Translations under genes and position numbers: made by a program
DNA from: Alphaproteobacteria bacterium
GTDB taxonomy: Bacteria > Pseudomonadota > Alphaproteobacteria > Caulobacterales > Caulobacteraceae
DNA length: 64,000 bases
NCBI GenBank assembly: GCA_018821435.1
Contig: JAHJME010000027.1
Location: forward strand, 62,001 to 126,000
Direction of reading: 5' to 3'
Part shown: piece after piece, positions 52,065 through 61,407 of the stretch
Layout of the letters: every line of letters begins with the position of its first letter
Position numbering within the stretch: the first letter of the stretch is position 1
The notes under the pieces: generated by a model
Databases searched by the model: none
What the model was told of the DNA's origin: nothing
The model's input: the letters and a program-made list of their open reading frames with translations, nothing else

Positions 52065-53435
52065 TCAGGCCGCGCTCGCCGCGCCCATCTGCGGGGCCGG
52101 CACCGACACGCCGGCCTCGGTGTATTCCTTCAGCTTGTTGCGCAGCGTCCGGATCGAGATGCCCAGGATGTTGGCCGCGTGAGTGCGGTTGCCGAAGCAG
52201 TGCTCCAGGGTCTCGATGATCAGCGTCTGCTCCACCTCGGCGACGGTCTGGCCGACGAACGAGCGGGTGGCGACCTCGGCGGCAGAGGCCGCGGCCTGGG
52301 CGGTGCGGGTCAGCGGGTCGGCCGGCGACAGCGGTTGGCCGTCGGGCAGGCGGATGGCCTGCTCGTCGATCTCCGGACCGACCGCCAGCAGCACCGCGCG
52401 GTGCATGGCGTTCTCCAGTTCGCGGACGTTGCCGGGCCAGCGATGGGCGGCCAGGCGGCGCGTGGCCTCGGTCGACAGCGGCTTCACGGCCACGCCGTTG
52501 GCGGCGGAGTACTTCTTGATGAAGAACTCGGCCATCACCAGCACGTCGCCGGGGCGCTCCCGCAGCGAGGGGATGCGCAGGTTCACGACGTTGAGCCGGT
52601 ACAGCAGATCCTCCCGGAAGGTGCCGTCCTTCACCGCCTGCACCAGGTCGCGGTTCGAGGTCGCCAGGATGCGGATGTCCACCTTGACCGGCTTGGAGCC
52701 GCCCACGCGGTCGATCTCGCGCTCCTGGATGGCGCGCAGCAGCTTGGCCTGCAGGCGGGCGTCCATCTCGCTGATTTCGTCCAGCAGCAGGGTGCCGCCG
52801 TTGGCTTCCTCGAACTTGCCGATCCGGCGGGCCAGCGCGCCGGTGAACGCGCCCTTCTCGTGGCCGAACAGTTCGCTTTCCAGCAGGTTCTCGGGGATCG
52901 CGGCGCAGTTGACCGAGATGAAGGTGCGGTTGGCCCGGCGCGACTTCTGGTGGACGTAGCGGGCGATGACTTCCTTACCGACGCCGCTCTCCCCGGTGAT
53001 CAGGATCGAGGCCTCGGACGGCGCCACCTGGTCGGCCAGCGAGATCACCGACTGCATCGACGGGTCGCGGACCACCATCGGGCGGTTGTCGTCGCTGACG
53101 GCGGCCAGCACGGCGGCGATCAGGGTCGCGTCCGGCGGCAGCGGGATGAATTCCTTGGCCCCGGCGCGGATGGCGTCGGCCGCGCGCTTGGGGTCGGCGG
53201 CGATGCCGCAGGCCACCACCGCGATGTGGATCCGCTCCAGCTGGTTGGCGGCGATCAGGCCCGCGATGTCCAGGTCGTAGTCGACCATCAGCAGGTCCGC
53301 GCCCTGGCCCGCGCGCAGGGCGTGGGTGGCCGCTTCGATGCTCTCGACGTGGCTGACCTTCGCGCCCGCGCTCATCGCCATCTTCACGGCGGTGGACAGC
53401 TGTCCGCTCAGTTTTCCGACGACCAGAAGTCTCAT
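52065..53435 (-). CDS. flbD: Flagellar sigma-54-dependent regulator FlbD
   Basis: 456 residues. An atypical receiver domain (about 1-120, [37 protein letters not shown]) keeps the Asp in [10 protein letters not shown] but lacks the usual acidic pair, as is known for FlbD. A AAA+ domain follows with Walker [19 protein letters not shown], the sigma-54 contact loop GAFTGA, Walker [11 protein letters not shown] and the arginine region [24 protein letters not shown], then a Fis-type HTH ([22 protein letters not shown]). In Caulobacter FlbD activates late flagellar genes and represses fliF, under FliX control. Confidence 0.93.
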   Translation of the reverse strand: MRLLVVGKLSGQLSTAVKMAMSAGAKVSHVESIEAATHALRAGQGADLLMVDYDLDIAGLIAANQLERIHIAVVACGIAADPKRAADAIRAGAKEFIPLPPDATLIAAVLAAVSDDNRPMVVRDPSMQSVISLADQVAPSEASILITGESGVGKEVIARYVHQKSRRANRTFISVNCAAIPENLLESELFGHEKGAFTGALARRIGKFEEANGGTLLLDEISEMDARLQAKLLRAIQEREIDRVGGSKPVKVDIRILATSNRDLVQAVKDGTFREDLLYRLNVVNLRIPSLRERPGDVLVMAEFFIKKYSAANGVAVKPLSTEATRRLAAHRWPGNVRELENAMHRAVLLAVGPEIDEQAIRLPDGQPLSPADPLTRTAQAAASAAEVATRSFVGQTVAEVEQTLIIETLEHCFGNRTHAANILGISIRTLRNKLKEYTEAGVSVPAPQMGAASAA

Positions 53436-53461
53436 ATTCCTACTCCTTCAAACCCGAGGCC

Positions 53462-53794
53462 CTAGGCCTGCGAGTCGCCGTCCTTGATGATTTCCGTCAT
53501 GGTCACGCCCAGGCGCTCGTCGACGATCACGACCTCGCCGCGCGCCACCAGGCGGTTGTTGACGTAGATGTCGATCGCCTCGCCGACCTTGCGGTCCAGC
53601 TCCAGCACCGAGCCGTGGGTCAGCTGCAGCAGCTGCGCCACCGACATGGTCGAGCGGCCCAGCACGGCCGAGATCGCCACCGGCACGTCGAAGACAGGCG
53701 CCAGGTCGCCGGCGGTCTTGTCTTCCCCGAACGCCTCCGGAAGCATGCCTTCGTCGGCGGCGAATTCGTCGAGTTTCAGGTCGTCGTCGGCCAT
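53462..53794 (-). CDS. fliN: Flagellar motor switch protein FliN
   Basis: 110 residues. The C-terminal SpoA domain (VFDVPVAISAVLGRSTMSVAQLLQLTHGSVLELDRKVGEAIDIYVNNRLVARGEVVIVDERLGVTMTEII) is typical of FliN, which makes the lower C-ring with FliM and FliG and binds FliH. The first 35 residues are acidic and poorly structured. It lies 4 bases after fliH and 26 before flbD. Confidence 0.93.
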   Translation of the reverse strand: MADDDLKLDEFAADEGMLPEAFGEDKTAGDLAPVFDVPVAISAVLGRSTMSVAQLLQLTHGSVLELDRKVGEAIDIYVNNRLVARGEVVIVDERLGVTMTEIIKDGDSQA

Positions 53795-53798
53795 GGAT

Positions 53799-54446
53799 TT
53801 AGCTTTCGCTGCCGGGAATCAGGGGTTCGGCGTGCAGCCCTTCGGCGGCGAGCGCCGCTTCGAGGGCCAGGGTGACGCGGCCGGCGGCCTGGGCGGGATC
53901 GAAGGCCGCCTGGCCGTCGCCGAAATCGAGGGTGAAGGCGTGACGCCCGTAGGCGCCGTCCGGCTTGATGACCACCGCGCCTTCGAAGCCGAGGCCGCGG
54001 GCGGTGTCTTCCAGGACGGATTGCAGGTTCTCGGCCAGGGCCGGGTCGGCGGTGACCACCAGCCGGGGCTGGGCGTCGATCTCGCGCGCCAGGGTTTCCA
54101 GCGCGGCCTGGATCGGCGCCTGCGGGAACTTCTCGAGGGCGGCGTCGGCGATGGCGCGGGCGCAGGCCAGGGCCAGGGTCGCCGACCCCTGGCGATGCTC
54201 GTGCGCCACCTGGGCCAGGCGGGGCAGGGCCTGGTCGCAGGCGATGGCGATCTGGCTGAGCGCGTTGGCCTGTTGCGCGGCGATGCTGGCCATGGCGGCG
54301 CGCTCGCCCTCGGCGAAGGCGACGGCCTGGAGTTGTTCGACTTCGTCGGCCGGGAACAGGCGCTTCGGGCGCGGCGGGGCGAAGGCGACGCCGCCGCCCG
54401 CGTCGAACTCGGTGTCGAAGCTGAATTTCTGGTGCGCTTCGGACAT
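53799..54446 (-). CDS. fliH: Flagellar assembly protein FliH (FlbE)
   Basis: 215 residues. The start overlaps the fliG stop by one base. After a Gly/Pro-containing N-terminus ([67 protein letters not shown]), a helical middle leads to a C-terminal FliH-like domain (ALEKFPQAPIQAALETLAREIDAQPRLVVTADPALAENLQSVLEDTARGLGFEGAVVIK). FliH holds the FliI ATPase in check and links it to FliN. In Caulobacter the gene in this slot is flbE. Assignment rests on position and the C-terminal pattern. Confidence 0.83.
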   Translation of the reverse strand: MSEAHQKFSFDTEFDAGGGVAFAPPRPKRLFPADEVEQLQAVAFAEGERAAMASIAAQQANALSQIAIACDQALPRLAQVAHEHRQGSATLALACARAIADAALEKFPQAPIQAALETLAREIDAQPRLVVTADPALAENLQSVLEDTARGLGFEGAVVIKPDGAYGRHAFTLDFGDGQAAFDPAQAAGRVTLALEAALAAEGLHAEPLIPGSES

Positions 54447-55480
54447 CAGTAGATCAGCTCATCGTCGGTGCCGGAGCCGGCCAGCATGATCTCACCCTTG
54501 TTGGCGAGGTCCTTGGCGACCTGCACGATGGCCATCTGGGCCTGGTCGACGTCCTTGAGGCGCACGGGGCCCATGCTCTCCATGTCCTCGCGCATGATCT
54601 TCGAGGCGCGCTCCGACATGTTCGAGAAGAACATCTCGCGCAGCGCGTCCGAGGCGCCCTTCATGCCCAGCGCCAGCTGATCCTTCTCGACGCCGCGCAG
54701 CAGGGTCTGCACGCCGCCCGGATCCAGCTTCGACAGGTCTTCGAAGACGAACATCAGGGCCCGGATGCGCTCGGCCGCCTCGCGGTTGCGCTCTTCCAGG
54801 GCGGTGATGAAGCGGGTCTCGGTCTGGCGGTCGAAGGCGTTGAAGATGTCGGCCATCATCTCGTGGCTGTCGCGCTTCGACGTGCGCGCCAGGTTCGACA
54901 TGAATTCGTTGCGCAGGGTCTGCTCGATCTTGTCGAGGATCTCGCGCTGCACCGGCTCCATGCGCAGCATGCGCATCACGCATTCCAGAGCGAAGTCCTC
55001 GGGCAGGGAGGCCAGCACGCGCGCGGCGTGCTCGGACTTGATCTTGGACAGCACCACCGCGACCGTCTGCGGGTATTCGTTCTTGAGGTAGTTCGCGAGC
55101 ACCGCCTCGTTCACGTTGCCCAGCTTGTCCCACATGGTCCGACCCGCGGGACCGCGGATCTCTTCCATCAGGGCGTCGACCTTTTCGCCCGGCAGCATCG
55201 ACGACAGCAGCTTCTGGGTCTGTTCGAACGACCCCATGATCGCGCCCGTGCCGGCCGCGCCGGACACGAACTCCACCAGCAGATCCTCGACCACGCCGGC
55301 GCTCACGTTGCCGAGGCTGGCCATGGCCTGGGAGATTTCCTTGATCTCCTCCTCGTCAAGGGCCTGCCACACCGAGGCGTGCTCTTCGCCCAGGGCCAGC
55401 AGGATGACGGCGCACTTCTCCGCCCCGTTCAGGCGGGAGGGATCGACGATGCTTTTGGGGGCGGGGCGAGCGGCGGCCAT
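54446..55480 (-). CDS. fliG: Flagellar motor switch protein FliG
   Basis: 344 residues. Three helical domains are seen: the N-terminal part that binds FliF ([40 protein letters not shown]), the middle domain ([55 protein letters not shown]) and the C-terminal torque-generating domain ([77 protein letters not shown]), with its charged residues present. The start overlaps the fliF stop by one base. Confidence 0.95.
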   Translation of the reverse strand: MAAARPAPKSIVDPSRLNGAEKCAVILLALGEEHASVWQALDEEEIKEISQAMASLGNVSAGVVEDLLVEFVSGAAGTGAIMGSFEQTQKLLSSMLPGEKVDALMEEIRGPAGRTMWDKLGNVNEAVLANYLKNEYPQTVAVVLSKIKSEHAARVLASLPEDFALECVMRMLRMEPVQREILDKIEQTLRNEFMSNLARTSKRDSHEMMADIFNAFDRQTETRFITALEERNREAAERIRALMFVFEDLSKLDPGGVQTLLRGVEKDQLALGMKGASDALREMFFSNMSERASKIMREDMESMGPVRLKDVDQAQMAIVQVAKDLANKGEIMLAGSGTDDELIY

Positions 55481-57126
55481 CAGGTCGTCTCATGCAGCCA
55501 GGAGCGGAGGATCGCGACCGACTCGTCGGGGTGGCGTTCCACGAACTCGGACACCTTCTTTACGGCGCTGACGCGGACCTGACCGTCGACGCGGGCCATG
55601 TCGATCCGCGCGTGGGCGTCGTCGCCGGGACCGGGCAGGGCCAGTTGGCCGTCGGCGCCGATCTGCATCTGCTGACCGTCCGGGGTGACCATCACGCGGG
55701 TGATCTGGCCGCCGCCGGGGCCGGCGATCGCGCCGCCGTTCGGCCCGCCGCCCTTGCCCTTGCCGCCGCCCAGCAGCGGCCGGGCGACGAAGAAGATCAT
55801 CAGGATGCCGACTAGGGCCAGCACGGCCAGTTCGACGGCGCGCATGATGTCGTTCTTGTCGAAGCCCATCAGCGGGCTGGCGCTGACCACGCCCTCGCCG
55901 TCGTCGGCGGTGGGGAACTTGACGTTGATGACGCTGACCTGGTCGCCGCGTTCCTGGTTGTAGCCGACGGCGGTGCGGACCAGCTGCTCGATGCGCTGCA
56001 TCTCCTCGGCCGACCGCGGCGTGTAGGCGCCGGGCTTACCGTCCTTGCCGGCCGGGGCGGTGGCGCCGTCGACGGCGACCGCCACGGACAGGCGCTTCAC
56101 GGTGCCGGGCTCCTCGACCTTGGTCGTGACCGTCTTGGAGATCTCGTAGTTGGTGGTGGAGTCGGTCTGGCCGGAGGAGGTTGTGTTGTCGGTGGACTCC
56201 CCGCCCGGGCCGCCGGGAATGTTCGCCGCGACCGAGGCCTGGCCCGAGCCGTCGGCCGACTTCTCGCGGCTGTTGGCTTCGGTCGTGGATTCCGACCGGA
56301 TGACCTGGCCGTCCGGATCGAAGCGTTCTTCCTGGGTGGTCACCCGCGCCAGATCCAGGTCGGCGGTGACGTTGACCCGCGCCTTGCCGGCGCCGACCAT
56401 GCCTTCGATCAGGGTCTTCACCTGCTTGGCGATGCGCTGCTCGACCTCGGACTTGCGGCCATCGGCCTCGGCGGCCATGCCGGTGTCGCCACCGGACAGG
56501 GTCTTGGCGTGCTGGTCGACCACGGTGACGCGGTCGGGGCGCATGTTGGGCACCGCGCCGGCCACCAGGTTCTGCATGGCGCGGACCTGTTCGCCCGTGG
56601 GCTCGCGGCCGCCGACGCCGATCGAGACGGAAGCGGACGGCTGTTCGGCCTCTTCCTCGAACAGCTGGCGCTTGGGCAGCACCAGGTGGACCCGGGCCGA
56701 GGTGATGCCGTCCAGGGCCAGGATGGTCCGCGACAGCTCGCCTTCCAGGGCGCGCTGGCGGTTCAGCTGCTGGACGAAGTCGGTCTGGCCCAAGGCGTTG
56801 GCGTTGTCGAAGATCTCGTAGCCGACCGAGCCCGCCGTCGGCAGGCCCTTGGACGACAGCATCAGGCGGGTGGAGGCGACCACGTCGCGCGGCACCATGA
56901 TGGTCGAGCCGTCGCCCTTGACCTCATATTTGACGCCGGCCTGGTCCAGGGCGGCCGTGATCGAACCGGCTTCCTTCAGGTCCAGGTTGGAATAGAGCAG
57001 GGCCTTTGGCTGGCCCAGGTTCATGAAGACCGCCGCGAGCACGGCGGAGAGGCCCGCAGCGACGCCGAGAATGGCGGCCAGACGGCCGATCCCGAACCTC
57101 TGCAGCATGCCCACGAACTGGTTCAA
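55480..57126 (-). CDS. fliF: Flagellar MS-ring protein FliF
   Basis: 548 residues. An N-terminal helix ([23 protein letters not shown]), the ring-building domains ([55 protein letters not shown]... [55 protein letters not shown]), a second helix ([22 protein letters not shown]) and a C-terminal FliG-binding tail ([25 protein letters not shown]). First gene of a minus-strand operon fliF-fliG-fliH-fliN-flbD. An early (class II) gene in Caulobacter, under CtrA and FlbD control. Confidence 0.95.
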   Translation of the reverse strand: MNQFVGMLQRFGIGRLAAILGVAAGLSAVLAAVFMNLGQPKALLYSNLDLKEAGSITAALDQAGVKYEVKGDGSTIMVPRDVVASTRLMLSSKGLPTAGSVGYEIFDNANALGQTDFVQQLNRQRALEGELSRTILALDGITSARVHLVLPKRQLFEEEAEQPSASVSIGVGGREPTGEQVRAMQNLVAGAVPNMRPDRVTVVDQHAKTLSGGDTGMAAEADGRKSEVEQRIAKQVKTLIEGMVGAGKARVNVTADLDLARVTTQEERFDPDGQVIRSESTTEANSREKSADGSGQASVAANIPGGPGGESTDNTTSSGQTDSTTNYEISKTVTTKVEEPGTVKRLSVAVAVDGATAPAGKDGKPGAYTPRSAEEMQRIEQLVRTAVGYNQERGDQVSVINVKFPTADDGEGVVSASPLMGFDKNDIMRAVELAVLALVGILMIFFVARPLLGGGKGKGGGPNGGAIAGPGGGQITRVMVTPDGQQMQIGADGQLALPGPGDDAHARIDMARVDGQVRVSAVKKVSEFVERHPDESVAILRSWLHETT

Positions 57127-57207
57127 CGCCGATAGCCCCTTGCCAACACGAAGGGGACGCTCGCAAGCGGTTCGCCCCCTCAGGTAGGCAGGATTTACCC
57201 AGTCCTT

Positions 57208-57225
57208 GGTTAAGGGGCCGTTTAA
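57208..57225. promoter_or_regulatory. CtrA-like site upstream of fliF
   Basis: On the minus strand TTAA (57225-57222), 8 bases, then TTAACC (57213-57208). The canonical CtrA box is TTAA-N7-TTAA, so the spacing is one longer, or the first half-site is TAAA at N7. It lies 82-99 bases ahead of the fliF start, inside the 162-base gap before the serine hydrolase. Confidence 0.5.
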
Positions 57226-57288
57226 GCGGGGCCGTAGCTGGGCGGGACAGGCTGTCGCAGGTAGATATTTTTTGCCTACCTCGCAGGC

Positions 57289-59391
57289 CTACCGGCTCCA
57301 GGGCTCCAGGGCGCCGTTCATGGCCAGCAGCACCGAGAACCCGGTGTAGATCAGCACGGTCGTCGTGAAGAACACCTTGCGCAGCGCGGCCCACGAATCC
57401 ACGCGCCGTCCGCCCTGCCAGATGGCGGGGACGGCGGCGATGGTGATCAGGCTGAGCGCGGCGGCCACCAGGGCGCAGGCCGAGGCGGTGATGATCAGCG
57501 GGCCGGGCCAACCGTACATGATCGCCTGTACATTCGCGGCCCCCGCCGCCCAGGCGCCGAACAGGCCCATGGAGGCCAGCCACAGGCCCGCCTGGATGTT
57601 CTGGACCAAGGCGGCGCGCGCCTGGATCTGGTTCTGCCGCAGCTCGCGCCGGTTGCGCAGCGCCAGGCCAGCGAGGGTGACTACCGCCGTGAAGGCGGTC
57701 AGGCCGGCCATGAACGCCAGCGTCCCCTGCGTCTGGGCGAACGAGGCGCGCTGCACCGTCTCGGTATTGTTGTCGGGCCGGAAACTCACCGCGCGGCCGT
57801 CGACCATGTGGAAGGCTAGGCGGGCGTCGCCGGTGGTGGAGATGAAGCGGCCGTCCTCGACGGGGTCTTCCGGCGTCCAGGCGCGGACCTGGCCCATACG
57901 TGTGGTGAGCAGCCGGCCGCCGGGCGTCACGCTGACTTCGGTCCCGCCGACGATCAGGCCGACGAAGCCCTCCAGTCCGCCATAGGACCGACGGGTGGAC
58001 AGATAGTCTCCCGTGAAGCTGTCCGCCGCGTTCAGCAGCGCGGCCGAGCCCGGTCGCGGGAAGGTGGCGGGCGGCGCATAGAACTGCCGCACCAGCGCAT
58101 TCGGCAGCAGCCCGGCCAGTTGCCCGCCCGCCTCGCTGTTGGTGGTGACGAAGATCCCGAGGTTCAGCTCCGGGACCACGATCATCGCCGAGTGGAAGGC
58201 GATCGTGTCGCCCAGGTGGCCGTAACCGCGATAGCCGCCGGGCAGGTCGAAGGTCATGAAGCCGTGGGCCCAGCCGTTGATCCCCTCCGGCGTCTGGCGC
58301 ATCGGCGCGCGGAACGCCCGCGCCGCGCGGGGGCCGAAGACGGTGGCTCCGTCCAGGCTGCCGTTGTTCAGCAGCATCAGCATGTAGCGCGACATGTCGC
58401 CCGCTGTGGACGAGGCCGAGCCGGCCGGCGCGACCTGGCCGATATACTCATAGGCGTTGGGGAAGAAGCCGGACTGCCGCCAGCCATAGCCTTCGGCCAC
58501 GTCGCCGCGCAGCCGCTCGGGCATGGCGCCGGGCAGGCCACGCCGTTCAGGGCGCGGCTCGCGGAAGGTGGTGCGGGTCATGCCCAGGGGCAGGGCGATC
58601 TCGTCCTCGACCCGCCGCTCGAAGGTCTTGCCCGAGACGAAGGCCGTGGCGGCGCCGGCCAGGGCCGCGCCATAGTTGGAATAGCTGGAGATCACGCCCA
58701 GTCGGCGCTCGCGGCTGGGCCGTTCTTGCCGCAGGTACAGGTCCAGCGGCCGGATCCGGCGCGGATCGCGCTCGAACAGCTGGCCGAACGCGCGGTCCTC
58801 GAACCCCGAGGTGTGGTTCATCAGCGAGCCCACGGTCACGTCGCGCGACTTGCCCGGCAGGCGCACCTTCTCCGGCAGATACAGATTGATCGGGCGGTCC
58901 AGGCGGATGCGACCGGCCTCGACCTCCTTCATCAGCAGGATCCAGGTGAAGGTCTTCGAGATCGACCCGATGCGGAACAGCGTCTTGTCGGGGTCGACGG
59001 GCCGGCGCGGCGACAGGTCGGCGAAGCCGTACCCCTTCTTCAGCACCACTTGGCCGTTCTGGACGATCGAGACGGAAGTCCCCGCCACGTGCTCGCGGGT
59101 CATGGCGTCGGCGACCCAGCCGTCGACGAACGCCTCGAGCTGCGCCGGATCGACGGGCTGGCCGGACCCCAGTCGCGCGCCGCTCGGATGCCGCACGGCG
59201 ACGGGCGCCGGCGTGGTCACGGCCGTGGGGGCGGCGTGGCTGGTGATCGACGGCTTCGGCGGCCGGATCTGGACATAGGGGACAGGGGCCTTGGGCAGGG
59301 CCACGGCCGGGGCCGTCTCCTGCGCCATCGCCGCTGTCGGTCCCATGAGGAGCGCCAACGCCGTCAGCACCGCCTTGCCGAGGCTTCGCAT
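57289..59391 (-). CDS. Beta-lactamase-family serine hydrolase with C-terminal membrane helices
   Basis: 700 residues from the ATG at 59391. The signal peptide MRSLGKAVLTALALLMGPTAAMA precedes a Pro-rich linker and a class C beta-lactamase-type domain (about 90-410). The active-site motifs are SxxK in RIGSISKTFTWIL, YxN in SSYSNYGAALAGAA and HxG in RGYGHLGDTIAF. Residues 430-560 form a beta-rich domain. Four membrane helices end the protein. Such enzymes are esterases, D-amino-acid peptidases or cell-wall-related hydrolases; true beta-lactam hydrolysis is not implied. Confidence 0.85.
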   Translation of the reverse strand: MRSLGKAVLTALALLMGPTAAMAQETAPAVALPKAPVPYVQIRPPKPSITSHAAPTAVTTPAPVAVRHPSGARLGSGQPVDPAQLEAFVDGWVADAMTREHVAGTSVSIVQNGQVVLKKGYGFADLSPRRPVDPDKTLFRIGSISKTFTWILLMKEVEAGRIRLDRPINLYLPEKVRLPGKSRDVTVGSLMNHTSGFEDRAFGQLFERDPRRIRPLDLYLRQERPSRERRLGVISSYSNYGAALAGAATAFVSGKTFERRVEDEIALPLGMTRTTFREPRPERRGLPGAMPERLRGDVAEGYGWRQSGFFPNAYEYIGQVAPAGSASSTAGDMSRYMLMLLNNGSLDGATVFGPRAARAFRAPMRQTPEGINGWAHGFMTFDLPGGYRGYGHLGDTIAFHSAMIVVPELNLGIFVTTNSEAGGQLAGLLPNALVRQFYAPPATFPRPGSAALLNAADSFTGDYLSTRRSYGGLEGFVGLIVGGTEVSVTPGGRLLTTRMGQVRAWTPEDPVEDGRFISTTGDARLAFHMVDGRAVSFRPDNNTETVQRASFAQTQGTLAFMAGLTAFTAVVTLAGLALRNRRELRQNQIQARAALVQNIQAGLWLASMGLFGAWAAGAANVQAIMYGWPGPLIITASACALVAAALSLITIAAVPAIWQGGRRVDSWAALRKVFFTTTVLIYTGFSVLLAMNGALEPWSR

Positions 59392-59530
59392 CGTCAACGT
59401 AACTCCACCCTGAAGGCCGACCATATCACCTCGGTTGAGTCGCGGCGCCCGTCAGGCGAGGCCTGTGGCCAACTTGCGTGAAGTCGCTATGTTGCTGATT
59501 CGGGGCGATCTTTGGCTGTCGGGGGGTTGT

Positions 59531-60172
59531 ATGCGTCTGAAGGGTTTGAGTCTGGCTTGTGCGGCCGCCGCGGCGATGGGCCTGTCGGTGACCGCCGCCC
59601 AGGCGGCGACGTTCGCGAACGGCAGCTTCGAGGCCGCGCTGACCGGCTGGACCGCCAACTCCGATTTCATCGTCACGCCGTCGATCTACAATCATGACGA
59701 CCACGCCGACGGCTTCACGCCGTACGATCCGATCGAGGGCGTCAGCTTCGCGACGCTGATGGCCGATCAGCCGGACGCGCCGGTAACCCTCCGCCAGACC
59801 TTCACCACCATGGGCGGCCTGTTCTCGGGCTGGGCGGCGTTCTCGGCCAACGACATCGTGGGCTATAACGACTCCAGCTTCGTGAAGGTGTTCAACGACA
59901 GCACGACCATCGTGCTGTTCGCCAAGAACGTGAATCTGGTCGGAAGCTACGGCCAGACCGGCTGGACCCAGTTCTCCACCGCGCTTACGGCGGGGACCTG
60001 GACGGTCGAGGCCGGCGTCCTCAACGACCAGGACGCGCTGAGCGGCAGTCACCTGCTGCTGGACAACTTCGCCATGGCCGAGGCGCCGGAGCCCGCCACC
60101 TGGGCGCTGATGTTGATCGGCTTCTTCGGTCTGGGCGGCGCGATCCGCCGCCGGCGCGCCATCGCCGCTTAG
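59531..60172 (+). CDS. PEP-CTERM sorting domain protein
   Basis: 213 residues from the ATG at 59531. The signal peptide MRLKGLSLACAAAAAMGLSVTAAQAA is followed by a beta-rich body (TFANGSFEAALTGWTANSDFIVTPSIYN... TFTTMGGLFSGWAAFSANDIVGYNDSSFVKVFNDSTTIVLFAKN...) and the sorting tail EAPEPATWALMLIGFFGLGGAIRRRRA: PEP motif, membrane helix, Arg cluster. This is the PEPxxWA variant found in alphaproteobacteria, where an exosortase cuts at PEP for surface delivery. No exosortase gene is in the window. Confidence 0.9.
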   Translation: MRLKGLSLACAAAAAMGLSVTAAQAATFANGSFEAALTGWTANSDFIVTPSIYNHDDHADGFTPYDPIEGVSFATLMADQPDAPVTLRQTFTTMGGLFSGWAAFSANDIVGYNDSSFVKVFNDSTTIVLFAKNVNLVGSYGQTGWTQFSTALTAGTWTVEAGVLNDQDALSGSHLLLDNFAMAEAPEPATWALMLIGFFGLGGAIRRRRAIAA

Positions 60173-60924
60173 TTCGTCCCGAAGGCGTAGAGCGGCAGCA
60201 TCGGACGAAGCTGCGGCCCAACCCAGAACTGCGGCTCGGACGGCGGCGTCAGCTTCTCGGCGATCTCGCGCACGCGCACGCATTCCCGCACCGCGCCCGC
60301 CAGCGCGCCGAAGTCCCGGGCGCCTGGAATGGACGACAGGAAGCAGTCGTCGAAATAGGGATACTTGATGTCCTGGCCGCAGCCGAACGAGGTGCGGTCG
60401 GGCCGGGCGGCCGTCAGCACCATCCGGTTGGGTTGCGCCAGCGTCGGCACGAAGACGCCCGAGAAGCAGGCCGAGATCACCACCACGGTCGGCCGCTTGC
60501 CGCAGGTCCGGTCCAGCATGTCGGCCAGCACGCCGGGCCGCAGCAGCCCCTGGTCAAGTTGCGCGCCCTGCGGCGCCCCGTGCGAGGTGATGTAGAACAT
60601 GCAGCCCCCGGCGGTCCGGCCCGACAAGTCGGACAGGGCGTTGTAGATCCCGCGCAACTCGCTCTTCTCGGGCTTGGTGTCGTTGTAGCGTTCGGGCCGG
60701 ACCGAGAACTGGCGGATGTTCTGCGCGGGGAAGCCTAAGCGGGTCAGGGCCGCGCTGACGTCGCGTCGGGCGTTGTCGAAGCCTTCGGACGGGCCGCCGT
60801 CGTGCGCGTGCCAGTCGCCGGCGACGACCACCGCCGACCAGTCCGAGAACGCCGACCCCGCCTGCGCCCCATTCGCCGCCGCCGCCAACCAGACCGCGGC
60901 GATGAAGGCGAGGAGGCGGGCCAT
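60169..60924 (-). CDS. Exported C13 (legumain-like) family cysteine peptidase
   Basis: 251 residues from the ATG at 60924. The signal peptide MARLLAFIAAVWLAAAANGAQA precedes a caspase/legumain-like fold. The catalytic dyad can be placed: His in CMFYITSHGAPQGAQL and Cys in TVVVISACFSGVFVPTL. LTAARPDRTSFGCGQDIKYPYFDDCFLSSIPG also fits C13 proteins of proteobacteria. It probably cuts at Asn or Asp in the periplasm, or is a stress factor with another role. It starts 8 bases after the PaaI stop (same operon) and overlaps the convergent PEP-CTERM gene by 4 bases. Confidence 0.8.
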   Translation of the reverse strand: MARLLAFIAAVWLAAAANGAQAGSAFSDWSAVVVAGDWHAHDGGPSEGFDNARRDVSAALTRLGFPAQNIRQFSVRPERYNDTKPEKSELRGIYNALSDLSGRTAGGCMFYITSHGAPQGAQLDQGLLRPGVLADMLDRTCGKRPTVVVISACFSGVFVPTLAQPNRMVLTAARPDRTSFGCGQDIKYPYFDDCFLSSIPGARDFGALAGAVRECVRVREIAEKLTPPSEPQFWVGPQLRPMLPLYAFGTN

Positions 60925-60932
60925 GCCGGGCG

Positions 60933-61403
60933 CTACTTCTTGTAGTTCGCGAAGGGGGTGGGGATCGCCGTGCCGGTGGCCTTCGCCAGCAGCCGCCCCT
61001 CGGCGTCGTAGAGTTCGCCTTCGGTGAAGGCGACCTGGCGGCCCCACTTCACCACCTTGCCGATCGCCTTGATCTTCCCCGGCTGGCCGGGGCGCAGGAA
61101 GCTGGTCTTCATTTCCAGGGTCGGGGCCACGGCGGTCATGCCCGAGGCGACCATGCAGGCCACGCTCATGGCTTCGTCCAGCATGGCGCAGAGAAAGCCG
61201 CCCTGGATCTGCTTCATTGGGTTCAGCAGAAGTTCAGCCTTGGCGTCGAATTCCACTTCCACCGACTTGGTGGCCTGGCTGACGCCGACCATGCGGAAGC
61301 CCAGGGTCTGGGATCCGGTGGGCTGGTTCTTGGTGCGCAGGAACCGCTGGAGGATGGCCTCGTCGGTGAGGGTTTCCGGCTCGGACGACGCCACGTCGCT
61401 CAT
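60933..61403 (-). CDS. PaaI-type hotdog thioesterase
   Basis: 156 residues. The hotdog core appears in PMKQIQGGFLCAMLDEAMSVACMVASGMTAVAPTLEMKTSFLRPGQPGKIKAIGKVVKWGRQVAFTEGELYDAEGRLLAKATGTAIPT, with the central helix GGFLCAMLDEAMS carrying the catalytic Asp/Glu position. It hydrolyses acyl-CoA thioesters of unknown identity. It lies 4 bases after sspB. Confidence 0.87.
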   Translation of the reverse strand: MSDVASSEPETLTDEAILQRFLRTKNQPTGSQTLGFRMVGVSQATKSVEVEFDAKAELLLNPMKQIQGGFLCAMLDEAMSVACMVASGMTAVAPTLEMKTSFLRPGQPGKIKAIGKVVKWGRQVAFTEGELYDAEGRLLAKATGTAIPTPFANYKK

Positions 61404-61407
61404 ACGG

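Noticed and set aside
52179..53465. 428-codon plus frame opposite flbD
   Set aside because: Shadow frame with His/Gln/Arg-rich monotony; flbD is unambiguous.
57289..59391. Annotation as an antibiotic-resistance beta-lactamase
   Set aside because: The motifs are shared by many esterases and peptidases, and the domain layout with extra C-terminal helices is not that of known resistance enzymes.
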